Positions 7,469-16,658 of a DNA stretch of 64,000 bases are shown one piece after another. Position 1 is the stretch's first letter, and the number at the start of each line of letters is the position of its first letter. Below the pieces are notes generated by a model. It ran no database searches and was not told the DNA's origin. It saw only the letters and a list, made by a program, of their open reading frames with translations. The DNA is taken from positions 25,581-89,580 of the forward strand of contig JANNRJ010000039.1 of the NCBI GenBank assembly GCA_031401235.1, in the 5' to 3' direction. A program made the translations under genes and the position numbers. Source of the DNA: UBA3006 sp031401235 (lineage in GTDB: Bacteria; Actinomycetota; Acidimicrobiia; Acidimicrobiales; Ilumatobacteraceae).

Positions 7469-9210
7469 GCGTGATCACCGGCGCGGATCACAAGCCACTC
7501 AAGCAATTGAGTTGCGGCGGCATCTGCCGCCGTAGGAACTTCTAATTGCTCTAACAAAACTCGGGCATCTCTATCGATTCGAATTTCGTCTGGATCACTG
7601 ATCTGTACTCGCCGCAAGAGTTCGCGACGGACTGCCGCGGCCACCAAGTTCCATGCTTCGACGATTGGTCGAACTTCAACATCAGCCACCGCGGCATGCT
7701 CAAGAACTTCACGGGCCTCAGGATCGGCCGTTGCCAGCGCATCGATCAAGTTTCCCTTGGACTCCGCCAGAGAAAGAAACGCACGTCGATAAACATCATC
7801 GGAGAACAATTCTTCCACTAGCCACGGTGCGATTTCGTCCCATAACTGAATCATCAAGGCAATGGCGACGAACTCGCCATTCTCCTTGTGCGCAGATCCA
7901 CCCGTCGAGACAATTTGCACGACTGGTCGGCGATCGCCGCGCAGAGCAATGGCGACGAGATCGGCAGCGGGGATACCGACGTGACTTGCTACCTGTCCAG
8001 CGTAAATCTTTCGAATGTCAAGGTTGGGGTGTTCATTGATCACCGCCATTGCTTGCTGGGCGGTACGGGAGCGGTCTTCTGGTGTGGCGATCGAGCCGGC
8101 ATTTAGCACTCGCTGTAATCGGAACCCCAAAAATGGCTGGGCTCCAGTGACTGCCGCAACAAGCGCATCTGGATTACTTGAGGCCAATTCTCCCGGATCT
8201 TTTCCTGCTGGAAACTTTGCAACATTCACTTGCACTTGGTATCGATTTTCCCATTCGTAGAAACGTTCAGCTGCGCCCTGGCCGGCAGCGTCGGAATCAA
8301 ATGCCAACACAATCTTTTTGGCATATCGTTTGAGCAATCGCACATGCTCTTCGGTGAGAGCAGTGCCACATATTGCCACGGCGCGCTTCACTCCTGCTCG
8401 ATGAAAGCCAATGACATCGGTATAACCCTCGCACACAATCACTTCATCGGCCTTAACGATGTCGCCTTTGGCCCAATTCAATCCATACAACGTCTTTGAC
8501 TTTGCATATAACGAAGTCTCTGGTGAATTCTTGTACTTCGCCGGGTCGGTGCTTCCGGGCAGAATCCGGCCACCAAAGGCAATTGGGTCTCCCATATCGC
8601 TGTAAATCGGAAACAGCACTCGAGCATGAAAGGAGTCTTGGGGTTTGCCGGACTTATTTACGAACGCAAGACCCAATTCTTTCAGTAGTTCAATTTTTAC
8701 TCCGATTTCACGGCTCATTGCATCCAAATCATCGGGCGCCCAACCAAGTTTGAATTGTCGAGCCACGTCACCAGATAGACCCCTGCCCCGTAGATAGTCG
8801 CGTGCCACACGAGCGTCTATACCCTCAAGTAAGCGGTCGTGATACCAATCAACAGCCTTGACCATTACCTCGATGAGTTGCTTGCGGTGTTGGCGATCCT
8901 TGTTTTGGCCACCCGAAGTATAAGTAAGTGTTAATCCAACCTTGCTGGCCAAGTGTTCTACAGCGCCGACAAAATCAACATGCTCAATGTCTTGTACGAA
9001 CTTGAACACATCTCCGGCAGCCCCACAACCGAAACAGCGGTAGCGCTTGGTTTCCTCGCGAACATTGAACGAACCCGTCTTCTCGGCATGAAATGGACAT
9101 AGCCCGACCCAATTGCGACCTACTCGCCGCAAGGGAACATAACTTTGAACAAGATCTACAAGTGAAACCGTCTCGCGCAAGCGTTCAATATCGTCTTCGG
9201 CAATTGCCAC
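7465..9210 (-). CDS. dnaG: DNA primase DnaG
   Basis: DnaG makes RNA primers at the replication fork. The 582-residue protein has the N-terminal CHC2 zinc finger (CPFH at about 38-41, CFGC at about 59-62), a TOPRIM catalytic core (VIVCEGYTDVIGF, then LAFDSDAAGQGA) and a C-terminal helicase-interaction region. An open frame reaches 9261 and overlaps terC, but the GTG at 9210 gives the normal family N-terminus (AIAEDDIERLRETVSLVDLV) and removes the overlap, so I use it. It lies 10 nt after terC and overlaps sigA by 4 nt. Confidence 0.93.
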   Translation of the reverse strand: MAIAEDDIERLRETVSLVDLVQSYVPLRRVGRNWVGLCPFHAEKTGSFNVREETKRYRCFGCGAAGDVFKFVQDIEHVDFVGAVEHLASKVGLTLTYTSGGQNKDRQHRKQLIEVMVKAVDWYHDRLLEGIDARVARDYLRGRGLSGDVARQFKLGWAPDDLDAMSREIGVKIELLKELGLAFVNKSGKPQDSFHARVLFPIYSDMGDPIAFGGRILPGSTDPAKYKNSPETSLYAKSKTLYGLNWAKGDIVKADEVIVCEGYTDVIGFHRAGVKRAVAICGTALTEEHVRLLKRYAKKIVLAFDSDAAGQGAAERFYEWENRYQVQVNVAKFPAGKDPGELASSNPDALVAAVTGAQPFLGFRLQRVLNAGSIATPEDRSRTAQQAMAVINEHPNLDIRKIYAGQVASHVGIPAADLVAIALRGDRRPVVQIVSTGGSAHKENGEFVAIALMIQLWDEIAPWLVEELFSDDVYRRAFLSLAESKGNLIDALATADPEAREVLEHAAVADVEVRPIVEAWNLVAAAVRRELLRRVQISDPDEIRIDRDARVLLEQLEVPTAADAAATQLLEWLVIRAGDHA

Positions 9211-9220
9211 GCCACGAAGA

Positions 9221-10180
9221 CTAGTGCTTACGGTCGTGGATAACGGAAGCAACAATTGCAACCGTGAGCACCGAAATGATGAACGCGAGCGACAGCATCG
9301 TTGGCAAGTGATACCAATGAGCGATCAACATTTTGATACCCACGTAAACCAACAACACTGAAATTGCCGGCTTGAGATACACGAAACGTTCGCGCACATC
9401 GGCAAACAAGAAGTAAAGCGCACGCAGGCCCATGATGGCAAAGGCATTGGCCGCAAACACGATGAATTGTGAATTACTCACAGCCAGGATTGCAGGAACC
9501 GAATCCACTGCAAAGACAACATCAGATACTTCAATGATCACCAGAACGGCCAGCAGTGGCGTCGCAAGGCGCCGACCGTTGACCTTGGTAAACATTTTTT
9601 GTCCGTCCAATTCATCCGTACTTGGCACGAATCGGTGGAACAGGCGCATTGTGCGTGTATCGGAAGGGTCGGTCGGGTCGTCGCCGCCGGACCGAAAAAT
9701 GCCAATTCCCGTATAGATGAGGAATACTCCGAAACCGATAAGTACGAAATCGAAGCGCTCGATTATCGCCACACCAACCAGGATGAAAATAAATCGCATC
9801 ACCAACGCACCAAAAATTCCCCAAAATAGCGTGCGGTGTTGATATTGACGCGGCACTTTGAAGTGACTAAAAATCATCGCCCACACAAAGACGTTGTCGA
9901 TGCTCAGACTTTTCTCGATGAGATATCCACTGATGTATTCGACCGCGGCGGCGCGCTCGAACATAAACCAAATTACGAATGTGAACGACACGCCCAGACC
10001 AATCCATATGGCCGATTCAATTGCTGCCTCGCGAAGTTCAACGACGTGCGCCCGTCGGTGAACTACCAGAATATCCACCAGCAGCAATGTGCCGATTACG
10101 CCGAGCAACATCGGCCATCCCCATGCGGGGACCGTGATATCAACAAACTTGTCTCGTGCAGATAGCAACGCAAACATCAT
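9221..10180 (-). CDS. TerC/Alx-family membrane protein
   Basis: A 319-residue inner-membrane protein with about eight to nine hydrophobic segments and the TerC signature SLSIDNVFVWAMIF near residue 88, plus EVSDVVFAVDSVPA with conserved acidic residues in membrane segments. TerC/Alx proteins are implicated in manganese export and metal or tellurite stress. It starts 4 nt after the ppdK stop and ends 10 nt before dnaG, so it is in the ppdK-terC-dnaG-sigA-fdhD run; the functional link to those genes is not obvious. Confidence 0.88.
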   Translation of the reverse strand: MMFALLSARDKFVDITVPAWGWPMLLGVIGTLLLVDILVVHRRAHVVELREAAIESAIWIGLGVSFTFVIWFMFERAAAVEYISGYLIEKSLSIDNVFVWAMIFSHFKVPRQYQHRTLFWGIFGALVMRFIFILVGVAIIERFDFVLIGFGVFLIYTGIGIFRSGGDDPTDPSDTRTMRLFHRFVPSTDELDGQKMFTKVNGRRLATPLLAVLVIIEVSDVVFAVDSVPAILAVSNSQFIVFAANAFAIMGLRALYFLFADVRERFVYLKPAISVLLVYVGIKMLIAHWYHLPTMLSLAFIISVLTVAIVASVIHDRKH

Positions 10181-10183
10181 GCG

Positions 10184-12877
10184 CTACTTGGTTTCTGTCT
10201 TGCTGCCGCCGATGATGGCTTGGGCCGCAGCAAGCCGAGCAATCGGGATCCGATATGGCGAGCAACTCACGTAGTCGAGGCCGACGCGATAAAACAAGCG
10301 GATCGACTCGGGGTCCCCGCCGTGCTCTCCACAGACGCCCATCTTCAGCCCACGCTTAGCCTTGCGACCACGCTTTACTGCCATTTCCACAAGTTCACCC
10401 ACGCCGACTTGATCCATGGTTTCGAACGGATTGCGCTTCAGCAATCCAGCTTCAAGGTATGCCGGCATCATCCGGCTTTCGACATCGTCACGACTGAATC
10501 CAAAGGTCATTTGGGTGAGGTCGTTGGTACCGAAACTGAAGAAGTCGGAAACCTCGGCCAACTCGCCGGCAACCAAAGCGGCGCGAGGAGTTTCGATCAT
10601 CGTGCCGATGGTGACAAGTGGTCGAGACGGCTTCTTCTTTCCCTTGCCTTTGGCCTTTACTTTTGATTGCAGTTGCTGTGCATGTTCAACAAGTACTTCT
10701 TCGACCCAGAAACGAGCAAGCGCAAGTTCATCACGCGTCACCGTCAACGGAATCATCACTTCAATAATTGGCTGCAAACCCTCGGCAACTACAAGATCGG
10801 CAGCCTCCATTAGGGCACGAACCTGCATCGCATAGAGGCCGGGCTTAACCACGCCAAGACGCACGCCACGGGTACCGAGCATTGGATTGACTTCGGCCCA
10901 TGCATGGGCGGCCACCATCAGCTTTGATTCCTCGGCGGTCAATCCAACTGTTGCTTGCTTTATTTCAAGTTCGTCAACACTCGGGAGAAACTCATGTAGC
11001 GGTGGATCAAGCAAACGAACCGTCACCGGCAGTCCACTCATCGCGCGGAGGATTTCGGCGAAGTCATGTTTTTGAGCCGCGCGAAGTTCTTCCAGTGCCG
11101 AGGCTTCCTCGGCCGGAGAGTCGGCAAGAATCATGCGTCGCACAATTGGCAACCGATCCGCGGCCAAAAACATGTGCTCGGTTCGACACAAGCCGATGCC
11201 CTCTGCGCCATATTCGCGAGCCTTTAGTGCATCTTCGCCGGTATCGGCATTGGCCCGAACTTTGAGTTTGCCTTTGCGGATCTCGTCAGCCCACTTCAAA
11301 ATCGTATGAAATTCTCTTGGTGGCTCTGAAGCGGTGAGTTCCATCTCGCCGACCATCACTTCACCAGTTGTGCCATCAAGTGAGATGACATCGCCCTCCT
11401 TGACAACAGTGTCGCCGACCGTGAATTGATTGCCAGCAATACGAACGGCATCTACTCCGACGACGGCTGGAGTCCCCCATCCACGGGCAACAACTGCGGC
11501 ATGACTGACCAGGCCACCCCGAGCAGTCAAGATCCCTTTAGCAACCATCATTCCGTGAACATCTTCGGGGCTAGTTTCGTTACGGACCAAAATCACGGCC
11601 TCGCCACGAGCGACAGCCGAGACAGCATCATCGGCGGTGAAGTACACCTTGCCCACGGCGGCACCCGGTGAGGCGGCGAGTCCCTTGGCAAGTGCTTTTG
11701 ATTTGTTTTTGAATTGCGGATGAAGCACTTGATCCAAATGCTCGGCGGCAGTTCGCATGAGTGCCTCGCGCTTGGAGATCTTCCACGATCCTTTACCTTT
11801 GCCAGATGGTTTGGTCATTTCGACGGCCATTTTCAATGCCGCTGCCCCAGTGCGCTTGCCGACCCTGGTCTGCAACATCCAAAGTTTGCCTTGATCAATA
11901 GTGAATTCAGTGTCACACATGTCGGTGTAGTGGCGCTCGAGTCGCTTGAAAATCAGCATTAACTCGGCGTGAATTATTGGAAATTTTCGTCGCAGTGCAT
12001 CAAGATCCTCGGTATTGCGAATGCCAGCGACCACATCTTCACCCTGGGCGTTGACTAGAAAATCTCCGTATGGCTTGTTTTCGCCAGTTGCGGCATTTCG
12101 GGTGAAACCAACTCCCGTTCCCGAGTTGTTGTCGCGATTACCAAACACCATTGCTTGCACGTTTACGGCAGTTCCCAAATCATGGCTGATTTTTTCTCGA
12201 ACTCGATAGGCAATCGCTCGAGCGCCGTTCCATGATCGGAACACGGCCTCGACCGCCCCACGAAGTTGTTTGGTTGGATCTTGAGGAAAATCACGACCGG
12301 TTTCGATCTTGACAACCTTCTTGTAAGTCTCACACAAGGACTTCAGTGTGTTTGCCGATAATTCCGCATCATTGGTTACTCCGGCCAACTTCTTGGCATC
12401 TTCGAACGGATGTTCGAATTTGGTGCCTTCAATTCCGAGCACGATTCGGCCATACATGGAAATGAACCGACGATAAGAGTCGTAAGCAAATCGTTGATCG
12501 TTGGTGCTTTTGACGAGACCTTCAACACTTCGGTCATTCAGACCGAGGTTCAATACGGTGTCCATCATTCCGGGCATTGAGAACTTGGCACCGGAACGAA
12601 CCGAAACCAACAATGGCGAAATTGGATCGCCAAGACGGGCTTTCATTTTTTGTTCAAGATTCGTGACTTGCAATTCGAGTTCTTTGTCCAAACCCTTTGG
12701 CCAACCACCGTGCATATAGTCGCGACAAGCATCTGTCGTCACGGTAAAACCATGCGGAACGGGCAACTTCAAAACACTCATCATTTCGGCCAGATTTGCA
12801 CCCTTGCCACCGAGTAATTCCTTCATGTTCATCGGCGACTTTCGATGTTTGTGATCAAAGGCGTAGATGTAAGGCAT
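10184..12877 (-). CDS. ppdK: Pyruvate, phosphate dikinase
   Basis: PpdK interconverts pyruvate, ATP and phosphate with phosphoenolpyruvate, AMP and pyrophosphate, allowing gluconeogenesis or PPi-linked glycolysis. The 897-residue length is typical. The N-terminal nucleotide-binding part includes LLGGKGANLAEM and VSVRSGAKFSMPGMMDTVLNLG split over residues 22-112; the swivelling phosphohistidine is His459 in GGLVSHAAVVARGWG; the C-terminal PEP/pyruvate barrel includes GIGLCRTEHMF and GVCGEHGGDP. There is no ribosome binding site and TAAACT lies exactly 6 nt before the ATG, so the operon probably starts with a leaderless mRNA. Confidence 0.96.
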   Translation of the reverse strand: MPYIYAFDHKHRKSPMNMKELLGGKGANLAEMMSVLKLPVPHGFTVTTDACRDYMHGGWPKGLDKELELQVTNLEQKMKARLGDPISPLLVSVRSGAKFSMPGMMDTVLNLGLNDRSVEGLVKSTNDQRFAYDSYRRFISMYGRIVLGIEGTKFEHPFEDAKKLAGVTNDAELSANTLKSLCETYKKVVKIETGRDFPQDPTKQLRGAVEAVFRSWNGARAIAYRVREKISHDLGTAVNVQAMVFGNRDNNSGTGVGFTRNAATGENKPYGDFLVNAQGEDVVAGIRNTEDLDALRRKFPIIHAELMLIFKRLERHYTDMCDTEFTIDQGKLWMLQTRVGKRTGAAALKMAVEMTKPSGKGKGSWKISKREALMRTAAEHLDQVLHPQFKNKSKALAKGLAASPGAAVGKVYFTADDAVSAVARGEAVILVRNETSPEDVHGMMVAKGILTARGGLVSHAAVVARGWGTPAVVGVDAVRIAGNQFTVGDTVVKEGDVISLDGTTGEVMVGEMELTASEPPREFHTILKWADEIRKGKLKVRANADTGEDALKAREYGAEGIGLCRTEHMFLAADRLPIVRRMILADSPAEEASALEELRAAQKHDFAEILRAMSGLPVTVRLLDPPLHEFLPSVDELEIKQATVGLTAEESKLMVAAHAWAEVNPMLGTRGVRLGVVKPGLYAMQVRALMEAADLVVAEGLQPIIEVMIPLTVTRDELALARFWVEEVLVEHAQQLQSKVKAKGKGKKKPSRPLVTIGTMIETPRAALVAGELAEVSDFFSFGTNDLTQMTFGFSRDDVESRMMPAYLEAGLLKRNPFETMDQVGVGELVEMAVKRGRKAKRGLKMGVCGEHGGDPESIRLFYRVGLDYVSCSPYRIPIARLAAAQAIIGGSKTETK

Positions 12878-12883
12878 CGTTCT

Positions 12884-12889
12884 AGTTTA
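12884..12889 (-). promoter_or_regulatory. -10 box of ppdK (leaderless)
   Basis: TAAACT on the minus strand ends 6 nt before the ppdK ATG at 12877, placing the expected transcription start at the start codon. No convincing -35 element is seen. Confidence 0.5.
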
Positions 12890-12926
12890 GGGCGAATAGA
12901 CCGAACCCAGTCTTGATGTGCGTCGA

Positions 12927-13682
12927 TTACAAGCGAGCGATGTCCACACCACGCTTAATCAAAGCAAGAGCAAACGAGTCCGCAACTGATGTGTATTTAC
13001 CCACAATTAACCCGTCCAGAATGACATCATCACCCACAGAAACATCGGCAGTGGCGTGAATCACACGAAGCATCCGAGGCGCGGTCGAACCGCGACTGTC
13101 CATTCGCTCGACAAGTTCTTGTCTGGGATAACAACCTTTGGTGAAACTCACAGCACACTCGAGGATTCCTGTTTCACCAGGAATCATGTCAGTTGTTAAA
13201 TCTTGACCCATCCGGGGCCAACCAGCACGAACTCGTGCCTCTTCGAATTCTTCCGGTGATCCGTGGCGAATTCCATCGATTGGCATCGTGCTCGGCTCAA
13301 TGACATCAAACGCTGACCCGTCGGCGCGCCAAGCCGGTATCGCTTTCTCAATTTCTTCACCGGTGCAATTGCGATAGGCGATTAATGATCGGGACTCGAC
13401 ATTCAGGTCGACTTTGACTCTGATTTTGAAGCGTTGTAAACGCACCATTACGGCATTACCCCAACCTTGATCCACATCAAGTGTGAACAATTCGTTACTC
13501 ACATGAATCACGCGGACCAACGCTTCAACCTTGCCTGTCGGTTGGAGCACAAATGATGCCAGCGCATCGCCAATAGACATCGCGGAAATGTCTTGACTCA
13601 GTTGCGACTGCAAAAATGACTTCGCATCTGGACCGCTCACCGATATGACATCTCGGTCGATCCGAATCCAAAATGCGGACAT
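12927..13682 (-). CDS. ygfZ: YgfZ/GcvT-like folate-binding protein
   Basis: A 251-residue member of the GcvT/YgfZ family, which binds tetrahydrofolate and supports Fe-S cluster protein maturation and some tRNA modification. The family signature KGCYxGQE appears as TKGCYPRQELVERM, with arginine in place of the usual glycine; the cysteine is present. A longer frame reaches 13721 inside trpE, but the ATG at 13682 gives the normal N-terminus (SAFWIRIDRDVISVSGPDA) 4 nt after the trpE stop. It is the third gene of a groES-trpE-ygfZ run. Confidence 0.88.
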   Translation of the reverse strand: MSAFWIRIDRDVISVSGPDAKSFLQSQLSQDISAMSIGDALASFVLQPTGKVEALVRVIHVSNELFTLDVDQGWGNAVMVRLQRFKIRVKVDLNVESRSLIAYRNCTGEEIEKAIPAWRADGSAFDVIEPSTMPIDGIRHGSPEEFEEARVRAGWPRMGQDLTTDMIPGETGILECAVSFTKGCYPRQELVERMDSRGSTAPRMLRVIHATADVSVGDDVILDGLIVGKYTSVADSFALALIKRGVDIARL

Positions 13683-13686
13683 CGAA

Positions 13687-15207
13687 TTAAGCCTTATTTG
13701 ACAAGTGCCGCTTGAGTGCACTCATTCTTTGGGCAGCTGGAATCGCGGCCAGCAATGCGGCGGCCTTATTTCGACACTCCATATCTTCATCATCGGGATC
13801 GCTATCGGCGACGATCCCAGCACCCGCCTGCAATGAAGCCGAATCTGGGCCAACGAACATCGTTCGTATCGCAATTGCGGTATCGAGATTTCCGCTGAAA
13901 TCGACATAACCAACGACACCGGCATATGGGCCACGCTTAAGCGGTTCAAGTTCATCAATGATCTCCATCGCCCGAACTTTTGGCGCCCCACTCACCGTGC
14001 CAGCCGGAAATGTTGCTTTCAATACATCGATTGGCCCAAGACCGTCGCGAAGAACACCAGAAACCTGAGAAGTGAGGTGCATCACATGGCTATATCGCTC
14101 GAGAGTCATTAGTTCATCCACATTCATCGAACCGAACTTTGCCACACGGCCCACATCATTGCGTGCCAGATCAACAAGCATGATGTGCTCGGCAACTTCC
14201 TTTGGGTTTTCGCGCAACTCACCGGCCAATCGGCGATCATGTTCATCGTCCTGACCGCGTTTGCGGGTACCGGCAATCGGGCGACTCACTACTTTTCCAT
14301 TCAGAAGTTGCACCATCGGTTCTGGCGACGAACCAACGATCGTGATTTCGGGATGACTAATGAAGTACATATATGGAGACGGATTCACTTGGCGTAACAC
14401 TCGGTAAACATCGAAGGGGTCGGCATCTAGTTGCACATCGAATCGCTGAGAAAGCACAACCTGAAAAATGTCGCCGGCGCGAATATATTCCTTAGCCACT
14501 TCAACCGCACGCTGATACATTCCGCCCGGCATTGACGAAACCACGGCTGGTAATTCATCGATTGCTCGTGGAGGCTCGACTGCGACATAGGAGAGGGCAC
14601 CGGCAAGTTTGGTGGTTGCCACAGTGACTCGAGCGACGGCATTGTCATAAGCGAGATCAATTTGTGCGTCAGTTAAACCGAGGAGGGGAACACTTTCTAA
14701 CAAGTAAGCGCGTTGCCGCCAATGATCGAATGCAGCAAGCGAGCCGATCACGCTGATGATTGCGTCAGGAAACTTGCGATCATCGTGTGGCGCAATGCCA
14801 AGTTTCTCTATTTCGCGCACCACGTCGTAACCCAAATAGCCAACAAGTCCGCTTTGAAGAGGTGGCAGATCGGGAAACAGCGGCGCGCGATAGATGTGTA
14901 GCAATGACTCCATTGCCGACAGAATTCCGCGATCTAGAGGAACTTCGACTGGAACTATTCCAGTGGCAGTGATTCGACCATTTTGTAATGACAACGTTGC
15001 CAAGGAGTCATGACCAACAAATGAAAATCGACTCCACCTTTCGCCGTGTTCCACTGATTCAAGCAAAAAACTAGGTTTGTCGCCGACAAGTTTCATGTAT
15101 GCCGCCACCGGAGTCTCCAGATCGGCAAGCATTTCTGTCCAGACTGGAACCACCGTGTGTTGTTTAGCCAGCGATCGAAATTCGTCCCGAGTTGGAAAAA
15201 TCTGCAT
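13687..15207 (-). CDS. trpE: Anthranilate synthase component I
   Basis: TrpE converts chorismate to anthranilate, the first step of tryptophan synthesis, using ammonia from a TrpG glutaminase subunit that is not in this window. The 506-residue length is normal. The chorismate-binding domain is complete: QVVLSQRF, NPSPYMYFI, SSPEPMVQL, RPIAGTRKRG, AEHIMLVDLARNDVGRV, FPAGTVSGAPK and GIVADSDP. The N-terminal part (LLESVEHGERWSRFSFVG) corresponds to the tryptophan feedback region. The groES stop and trpE start overlap (TAATG, 15205-15209), so it is co-transcribed with groES. No leader peptide rich in Trp is seen. Confidence 0.95.
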   Translation of the reverse strand: MQIFPTRDEFRSLAKQHTVVPVWTEMLADLETPVAAYMKLVGDKPSFLLESVEHGERWSRFSFVGHDSLATLSLQNGRITATGIVPVEVPLDRGILSAMESLLHIYRAPLFPDLPPLQSGLVGYLGYDVVREIEKLGIAPHDDRKFPDAIISVIGSLAAFDHWRQRAYLLESVPLLGLTDAQIDLAYDNAVARVTVATTKLAGALSYVAVEPPRAIDELPAVVSSMPGGMYQRAVEVAKEYIRAGDIFQVVLSQRFDVQLDADPFDVYRVLRQVNPSPYMYFISHPEITIVGSSPEPMVQLLNGKVVSRPIAGTRKRGQDDEHDRRLAGELRENPKEVAEHIMLVDLARNDVGRVAKFGSMNVDELMTLERYSHVMHLTSQVSGVLRDGLGPIDVLKATFPAGTVSGAPKVRAMEIIDELEPLKRGPYAGVVGYVDFSGNLDTAIAIRTMFVGPDSASLQAGAGIVADSDPDDEDMECRNKAAALLAAIPAAQRMSALKRHLSNKA

Positions 15208-15533
15208 TAGAGATATAGGCCGGTACTTGCTTCGATTCGCGAAGCGGCAACAGCATGAATGTCGCGTTCGCGCAACATGATGTAGTCATGTCCCCCGACT
15301 TCAACTTCATAACGATCATCGGGACTAAACAACACTCGATCTCCCGCTTCGGCCGCCCGAACATTCTGACCCAGTGCAACCACTTCGGCCCATACCAAGC
15401 GCTTGGCCACCTGGGCAGTTGCCGGAATAAGAATCCCGCCATGAGTGCGTCGCTCGCCTTCGTTTTGGGGGATGCGGACCAACAAACGATCATTAAGCAT
15501 CTTGATGGGGAGTTTTTCCTGCGACCCAGTCAC
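15207..15533 (-). CDS. groES: GroES-type co-chaperonin
   Basis: A 108-residue GroES homologue, which caps the GroEL folding chamber. It has KMLNDRLLVRIPQNEGERRTHGGI split in the usual order with the mobile loop (GGILIPATA), the beta-barrel residues AEVVALGQ, GDRVLFSPDDRYEVEVGGHDYIML and a C-terminal extension. The usual KxxGGI sequence is THGGI and the protein is about 10 residues longer than classical GroES. groEL is not adjacent; instead trpE follows with overlapping stop and start codons, so this could be a divergent paralogue. The GTG start at 15533 is preceded by TACCCT-N6, without a ribosome binding site. Confidence 0.88.
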   Translation of the reverse strand: MTGSQEKLPIKMLNDRLLVRIPQNEGERRTHGGILIPATAQVAKRLVWAEVVALGQNVRAAEAGDRVLFSPDDRYEVEVGGHDYIMLRERDIHAVAASRIEASTGLYL

Positions 15534-15539
15534 GTCAGC

Positions 15540-15545
15540 AGGGTA
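15540..15545 (-). promoter_or_regulatory. -10 box of the groES-trpE-ygfZ operon
   Basis: TACCCT on the minus strand ends 6 nt before the GTG of groES. The flanking sequence GCAGGGTAT (plus strand) also occurs before the HAD-PlsC gene at 49509-49517. Confidence 0.5.
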
Positions 15546-15568
15546 TCGGTCTACGAGGCGAATTTTGC

Positions 15569-15790
15569 CTAACTACCCAGTCGCGCCGCACGAAGCACTA
15601 ATCGATGAGCATTTTTAAGTCCTCGTTCGGCCTCGTAGATCGCCGAGAGCATGTCGTCGCCAACATTTGGGTCGGATTCATTACGGACTTTCATCAATCG
15701 AGTGGATGCCAACGATGCAATGCGCTGACAGCACTGATCAATTGTGTCGGCCAACGCGGACAGTTCTGCAGAGTCGTTGCTCGTATTCAT
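15569..15790 (-). CDS. Small conserved-looking protein of unknown function
   Basis: A small acidic/helical protein of about 73 residues if it starts at the ATG at 15790 (NTSNDSAELSALADTIDQCC...); an ATG at 15814 adds 8 residues. The sequence has a strong helical periodicity (ERGLKNAHRLVLRAARLGS at the end), two adjacent cysteines and no signal peptide. I do not recognise it. It ends 36 nt before the groES GTG on the same strand and lies after a probable terminator for nth. Neither start has a convincing ribosome binding site, so the start is uncertain. Confidence 0.55.
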   Translation of the reverse strand: MNTSNDSAELSALADTIDQCCQRIASLASTRLMKVRNESDPNVGDDMLSAIYEAERGLKNAHRLVLRAARLGS

Positions 15791-15834
15791 AATTCGCGGC
15801 GAATCGTATCTCATGACCAACTCGCAAAAATGCC

Positions 15835-15864
15835 AAAGGCCTTGGGAAATTCCCCAAGGCCTTG
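15835..15864 (-). terminator. Probable intrinsic terminator after nth
   Basis: A perfect-arm hairpin AAGGCCTTGGG / CCCAAGGCCTT surrounds a short AT-rich loop. Read on the minus strand it is followed within a few bases by GCATTTTTG. It lies about 100 nt after the nth stop, in nth's direction, and upstream of the small gene at 15569-15790. Confidence 0.6.
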
Positions 15865-15967
15865 TGACACGCGATAGCAAGCGGCGGACCTGCTACCACC
15901 TTCAACCAAATTCTAAGAGAATCGGTTGGACGCCAACAGCGTAGAGAATGGTGAGTGATTACGCAAA

Positions 15968-16618
15968 TCAGACTGTCGACGACGGACAAATGTCAGCCAG
16001 GTCACATTCGCCGCACCGCGGCTTTTTTGCATCGCATATCCGACGACCATGCAAAATTAACCGCAAGCTGAACTCGCCCCATTCCTCGGGAGGCAACATT
16101 GCATTCAAATCGTGCTCCACCTTCACCGGATCCTCGTTGGAGGTGAGTCCGAGTCGACGGGATAGCCGCCCCACGTGCGTATCGACCGGCAAACCAGGAA
16201 GTTTAAATGCCACACTGCGCACGACATTGGCCGTCTTGCGACCAACACCTGGCAACGTGATTAAGTCTTCGAGTTCCATTGGAACCTCACCACCAAATCG
16301 CTCCACTACCCCTCGCGCCATTCCAATCAGGCTCTTGGCTTTGTTTTGATAAAACCCGGTGGATCGAACCAACTCCTCGACCCGACCGATGTCGGCGACA
16401 GCAAGCAATTCGGCGCTCGGATACTCGGCAAACAGGCTCGGCGTGACGATATTCACGCGCACATCGGTGCATTGCGCGGACAAGATCGTGGCGGCCAATA
16501 ATTGAAACGGACTGTCGTGAATGAGTTCGCAAATTGCTTCGGGGTATATCCGTTTCAATCGTGTAAGAATTTCGGTGGCGCGCACCCGTCGTTGCGATGC
16601 ATTGCCCTTTGCGACCAT
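15968..16618 (-). CDS. nth: Endonuclease III
   Basis: Nth removes oxidised pyrimidines from DNA and cleaves the abasic site in base excision repair. The 216-residue protein has the helix-hairpin-helix LPGVGRKTANVV with the catalytic lysine, the catalytic aspartate in VDTHVGRLSRRLGL, and the 4Fe-4S loop C-x6-C-x2-C-x5-C at the C-terminus (CDAKKPRCGECDLADIC). A longer frame reaches 16702 but overlaps the divergent mshD; the ATG at 16618 (VAKGNASQRRVRATEIL) gives the normal N-terminus. TAGTGT lies 8 nt before this ATG. It is divergent from mshD with about 40 bp between them. Confidence 0.94.
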   Translation of the reverse strand: MVAKGNASQRRVRATEILTRLKRIYPEAICELIHDSPFQLLAATILSAQCTDVRVNIVTPSLFAEYPSAELLAVADIGRVEELVRSTGFYQNKAKSLIGMARGVVERFGGEVPMELEDLITLPGVGRKTANVVRSVAFKLPGLPVDTHVGRLSRRLGLTSNEDPVKVEHDLNAMLPPEEWGEFSLRLILHGRRICDAKKPRCGECDLADICPSSTV

Positions 16619-16646
16619 GACGCCGAACACTAGCCACTGCCACAGA

Positions 16647-16652
16647 TAACCT
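16647..16652 (+). promoter_or_regulatory. -10 box of mshD (leaderless)
   Basis: TAACCT ends exactly 6 nt before the mshD ATG at 16659. The same hexamer and spacing precede rlmN. Confidence 0.5.
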
Positions 16653-16658
16653 TGATTT

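Noticed and set aside
9211..9261. N-terminal extension of dnaG
   Set aside because: It would overlap terC and carries residues not found in primases; the GTG at 9210 gives the normal N-terminus.
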